Of a DNA stretch of 64,000 nt, positions 60,265 to 64,000 are shown piece by piece. The DNA is from Lycorma delicatula. Taxonomy: Eukaryota > Arthropoda > Insecta > Hemiptera > Fulgoridae. A program made the position numbers and the translations under genes. The first letter of the stretch is position 1. Each line of letters opens with the position of its first letter. The DNA is taken from NCBI RefSeq assembly GCF_047948215.1, contig NC_134455.1, forward strand, positions 293,834,647 through 293,898,646, read 5' to 3'. The notes under the pieces are model-generated. The model saw nothing but the letters and a program-made list of their open reading frames with translations. It was not told the origin of the DNA and made no database searches.

Positions 60265-60565
60265 TTTATTTGAAAAAATTAAATTCATATAACATTAAAA
60301 ACAAAAATTACCATCAACTAACTTATCCACGCTTATTTTAATTTTTCTCTAACTTTAAAAATTAAATTACTAGAAAGATAAAAATATGCTTTATTTAGTA
60401 TATTTTTAGGCAGTTTTTAATGCCATTTTATTCTTATATTTTTTAAATTTAAATTATATATAGGTCTAGAAAAAAATACTGTCTATACTTTCAGAAGAAA
60501 AGTAAAACATGAGAAACTTTGATAAATATAAAGTAAAGAAATGCCAATAGCAAAGTTAAAAAAAT
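60265..60565. repeat. GH31 intron segment duplicated at 42245-42545
   Basis: Non-coding partner of the second duplicated block. Confidence 0.7.
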
Positions 60566-61126
60566 ATTATTAAGTGTGAGCTAAGAATGATTCAAATGTG
60601 GAAATATGTATCATTTTTTGAACTGTAAGTTTTCCAGTTAATTTCCTTGATGTTTCATGTGAGAATACTGCAGTATATATTAACTTTAGGCTTATATGTA
60701 TGTCTATCATCATCTCAATGTTTTATTTCATAGAATTTTCCAACATTGTTATCAGGAAGAAACTTAGTACGGAACCATTAGAGGAACTTTCTCTACAAAA
60801 TAAATAATCATCATAATTTGTGTGTCTGGTTATGAGTGAAGACTTACGTATCCTGTGCAAATATAAAAATGAGAACTTCCTCCTTTTTTTACAAAGTCAA
60901 AAAAAAATTAGAATATAAAGTTAAAGTGAGAATAATTAGATAACTTGTATGTGATAATTATCTTTCCTGCCTCTTCTATGTTTGAAAACTTGAAATGATT
61001 AAAGGTAAATTCATTTATATTTAGTTAAATATCATTTATAAATAAATTTAAAAAATTTTAGATTGTCATCTATTTGACAAAAAATAATTTATTAGTATTT
61101 AAAAATTTAATTTATACCATACCAAC

Positions 61127-61495
61127 CTCATAGTCAAAATCCCATGGTGCAACAGAAAATTGGATACAAGGCATAAATGTATTTGTTTGCAGCCAACGAA
61201 TGAACATCTCTTTATCAACAACATCAGGAGCATAAGAATTACCACCGACCATGTCTGGTAGCACCCACGGGTATCCTTGGATGTTCATAACTAGCATTGT
61301 AGTTATAACTGTCGGTAATCCATTATTTAAAGTCCATTTGCTATCCTTATCAACCATGCGTACAAACACAGGATAATGTTGAGTGTGATGTGTCACTCTT
61401 ACTTCTGTTAGGGGACCAAATTGTGATACTGTATCAACATATGCTGCTGTGTAAGCTTTTGGATGATCATCCACAGAACAGTTTAAAACTGGAAT
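61127..61495 (-). CDS. GH31 glycosidase (MYORG-like), first exon in this window
   Basis: This exon encodes 123 residues of a family 31 glycoside hydrolase, a (beta/alpha)8-barrel enzyme that hydrolyses alpha-glycosidic bonds by a two-Asp retaining mechanism. Landmarks in order: YVDTVSQFGPLTEVR, FVRMVDKDSKW (by alignment to GDN...W the Asp in KDS is the probable acid/base), GYPWVLPDMVGGNSYAPD, DKEMFIRWLQTNTFMPCIQF, and SVAPWDFDYE. The LPDMVGGN form and VRMVDKDS are typical of the MYORG group (formerly KIAA1161), rather than lysosomal or digestive maltases. The acceptor AATTGCAG precedes it; the donor GAG|GTTGGT is weak but gives phase 0. The nucleophile exon and N-terminus, probably with a membrane anchor, are not in the window. 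The substrate is uncertain; MYORG enzymes act on alpha-galactosides. Confidence 0.9.
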
Positions 61496-61501
61496 CTGCA
61501 A

Positions 61502-62607
61502 TTAATAATAACAATTAGTATTATGATACATTTATAAAATTAAAATTAAAAGTTGAAAATAAGTACATAAATTAAATAATTAAACTCATAAACAACCTAT
61601 CCACAACTGGGTTCAGTAGGGGAAAGTTATTGAAATTTGAAAATAGAAAAAGAAAATTATTTAGTTTTTATTACTTAAAACCAAATATCCATAATATAGT
61701 AAAACCTGTATAATTGGACTCCTCCTAGCTCTGGATTTCTATAACAAATGAGTTTTATGATCCCTTGTCCCTTGAAGTATGAGTTTTAACGAAATACACT
61801 TCATTTAATGAAACTGTGAACAACAGGCAACAAGTGCTCAGTTACACAAGGTAAAAAACTGCACAATTTGTATTCATATGTTTTAAATTTTAGATAGAGG
61901 CACTGTAATATAATTACACTGATTATTAATATCATACATCATTAATATTCTCAATAATTAGTAGGATGAAAGCATTCTCTATCCAGCAGATAAGAAAATG
62001 TATCTAAATACTGAAAATAAACAAAAATAGGTAATGAAAAGTTATTTAGACTGTAATTTTAATGTGACCCAAGATAACAAAAAATAGAATTTCTTGAATT
62101 ACAAAAATACATATATTTGTTCCGTGAATGCATAGAACAATTTTGTGAGGGTCAAAAAAAATTAATATCTTTAATAGGCTATAGGTATTTTATTTACTGA
62201 TATATTTTGCTGAAGTCACAAAAATATCCACCTTTTTTGTTAAATATAAACAAAATACTGATGTAAAATGTAAAACTTCAGTTTTCAAACATATTAACTA
62301 AATAGAAATAGTTCATTTCACATTAATAAAAGTTTCATAAGCAAGTATCTTCCCAAATAATGTAAATAATGTGCTCATAAAGCTTTAATCTTATAATATT
62401 AATTATAAAGATTGTTTAAATTTTAGTGATATTTTTTCTTGCTTGTTTAAATATCATTTTAAGAATTGCTATCAAATAGTGAATAAATAGCATTGCTATA
62501 TTAAATAACAAATTGTTATTTAAGGTTTATTATGGAATGATTTTTCCATTATATCAATGTAAAGAATAATTTTATGATTTCCAACAGGGAAAACAATAAT
62601 TGATGGA

Positions 62608-62652
<45 letters not shown>

Positions 62653-64000
62653 TATGTTGTAGAAATAGGATAAATTTCTATAATATATCATACATGTTTC
62701 TAAAATAGAAAACATTTTTAAAAAAGATTACAATATATTCTTTAAAGTGTAATGGTAAAGTTTTTGAAACTTATCCCATTCAAAAGTATAATAATAAGTG
62801 ACTATATTCAAATTGATTTTTACAAAACTTATATATTTGTGTAGATAATGACTTAAATTATTATACAGAAATTTTTGAAAGTTAGCTTAAAACCAATTTA
62901 AAAATAACATCCTTTATCTATTACAAATGTTATTACTTTCAGTAAATATCATTAAAAATGTTTAACAGTCAATGTTGAAGTTCATAATTATAATAAAAGA
63001 TTTTTTCGTCATTTTATAGGGGGATGTTGTCAAATATAGACATTTATAGATAGATGTACAGTACAAGATAGATGATAAATCACTATGTTCGTGTATTTAC
63101 TGTACATATAAAATGTACATTAATGCTAATAAGCAATAAATAAATGAATGTTCATAATATGAAAAGTGATAAAACTCAGTAATTATTGATTTTTATAACA
63201 TGTTACCAAACTTTAAAAGTGCTAAATTATTCTAAATTCAAAATGAACTAAAAATGTATTTAATATGGAAATAATTTTAAAGTCTTGAAGTGTTTTAAAA
63301 ATAATATAAATTGATATAGTTAGGATTTTTAAGTAGTATACAGGAGATAAATAGCAATATGCCTGTGTGTAATATGTCATAGTCAGTAATTGATATTTTA
63401 TGTTTAAAAAACACACATTCATTTTAGAACTACATACCATAAAATAACACCAATAAACACAGTTTTTACAACATTAAAATTTTATTATAATCCTAAAATA
63501 ACTTTTCATGCTAAATTAAAAATTCTATCAGAATTTTTCCTTCACCCACAAGTTTGTGTAACATTATTGAAGTATCTGTAAAATTCTTTATGAATTTTTT
63601 GGGTGATAACCTATGTACATGAAAAATAGTTTAAACCATTTCTAACAGAGGATGGGTACAAACATAACATTATGAAGGTAATAGTTATATGTGCATGATA
63701 TTCATTTACTGTAGGTTCTGTCATGCCAGCACCGAGCAGTTTTCTGAGTCATACAACTAACATACAAGTACTGTTTAAATGTTTTCTGTGTATACACTGA
63801 GGTTTCACACTGTTTCTTTCAATTCTTTCTTAAGGAATCTATAGTGAAAGTCTGAAATGTTCTCTATACTGACACTAAAGTATGTTTCTTTCATAATCAT
63901 CAGGAAATGTATTCTGAAGAAAATAGTTTATTGTACTGTAACAATATTTGTGCTGTCATGGATGCACTTCATCATGAACATAACTCTACAGAATGGAGAC
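61502..64000. other. GH31 upstream intron, no further exon seen
   Basis: I looked on the minus strand for the GH31 nucleophile block (KFD-type) and found none, so the next exon upstream is probably beyond the window. A (TA)n run lies at 62611-62645. Confidence 0.5.
62611..62645. repeat. (TA)n microsatellite
   Basis: About 17 TA units. Confidence 0.9.

Noticed and set aside
1..64000. CRISPR array, operon or phage-like module
   Set aside because: The repeats present are microsatellites, dispersed elements and one tandem duplication; gene structure is eukaryotic throughout.

Overview
The window is AT-rich nuclear DNA from an animal, almost certainly an insect. It has exons separated by kilobase-scale introns with GT-AG boundaries, one insect-type gustatory receptor, one GH31 glycosidase of the MYORG-like type, and a dense mix of mariner-type transposons, non-LTR retrotransposons, a Penelope-like remnant and tRNA-derived SINEs. 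A hemipteran host is a guess from the style of the repeats and genes; the sequence does not prove it. No bacterial operon, CRISPR array or rRNA is present.

Host genes. (1) A gustatory receptor (Gr) on the + strand, exons at 8479-8865, 17152-17457, 26109-26177, 30521-30610 and 31279-31374. All introns seen are phase 0, and the gene runs over about 23 kb. The N-terminal exon was not found. (2) The C-terminal three exons of a GH31 glycosidase on the - strand (61127-61495, 59763-59919, 57013-57290). The 5' exons, including the nucleophile region, must lie beyond 64000.

Layout. 1-6846: mostly unrecognised AT-rich DNA with a long T tract and a shortened hAT-like element (4823-5256). 6847-8063: dead mariner-type element with TA flanks. 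8479-31374: the Gr gene, whose introns hold a CpG-denser patch (12.2-13.5 kb), an unclassified repeat (16.3-16.9 kb), a Penelope-like relic (17.9-18.7 kb), a transposase relic plus a 5'-truncated LINE with target duplication (21.6-23.3 kb), a large palindrome with a TA core (24.5-24.7 kb), and a cluster of hAT-like and LINE pieces (26.5-29.0 kb). 31.5-33.0 kb: dead transposon with a recent internal tandem duplication. 33.8-37.8 kb: two LINEs facing each other. 40.5-42.5 kb: a degenerate copy of sequence around the GH31 3' end. 42.5-46.1 kb: a jockey-like ORF1 relic, a LINE tail and a nearly whole mariner. 48.7-53.0 kb: a jockey-like LINE that has lost its RT active-site region and is flanked by an inverted repeat. 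54-59 kb: three SINEs of two families with clear target duplications. 57.0-61.5 kb: the GH31 exons.

The two host genes show no functional link. I found no convincing undescribed system. The observations most worth checking are the duplicated and deleted GH31 3' region with a 15-bp hairpin at its junction, the two SINE families with different tRNA heads but a common tail, and the recent tandem duplication inside a dead transposon.
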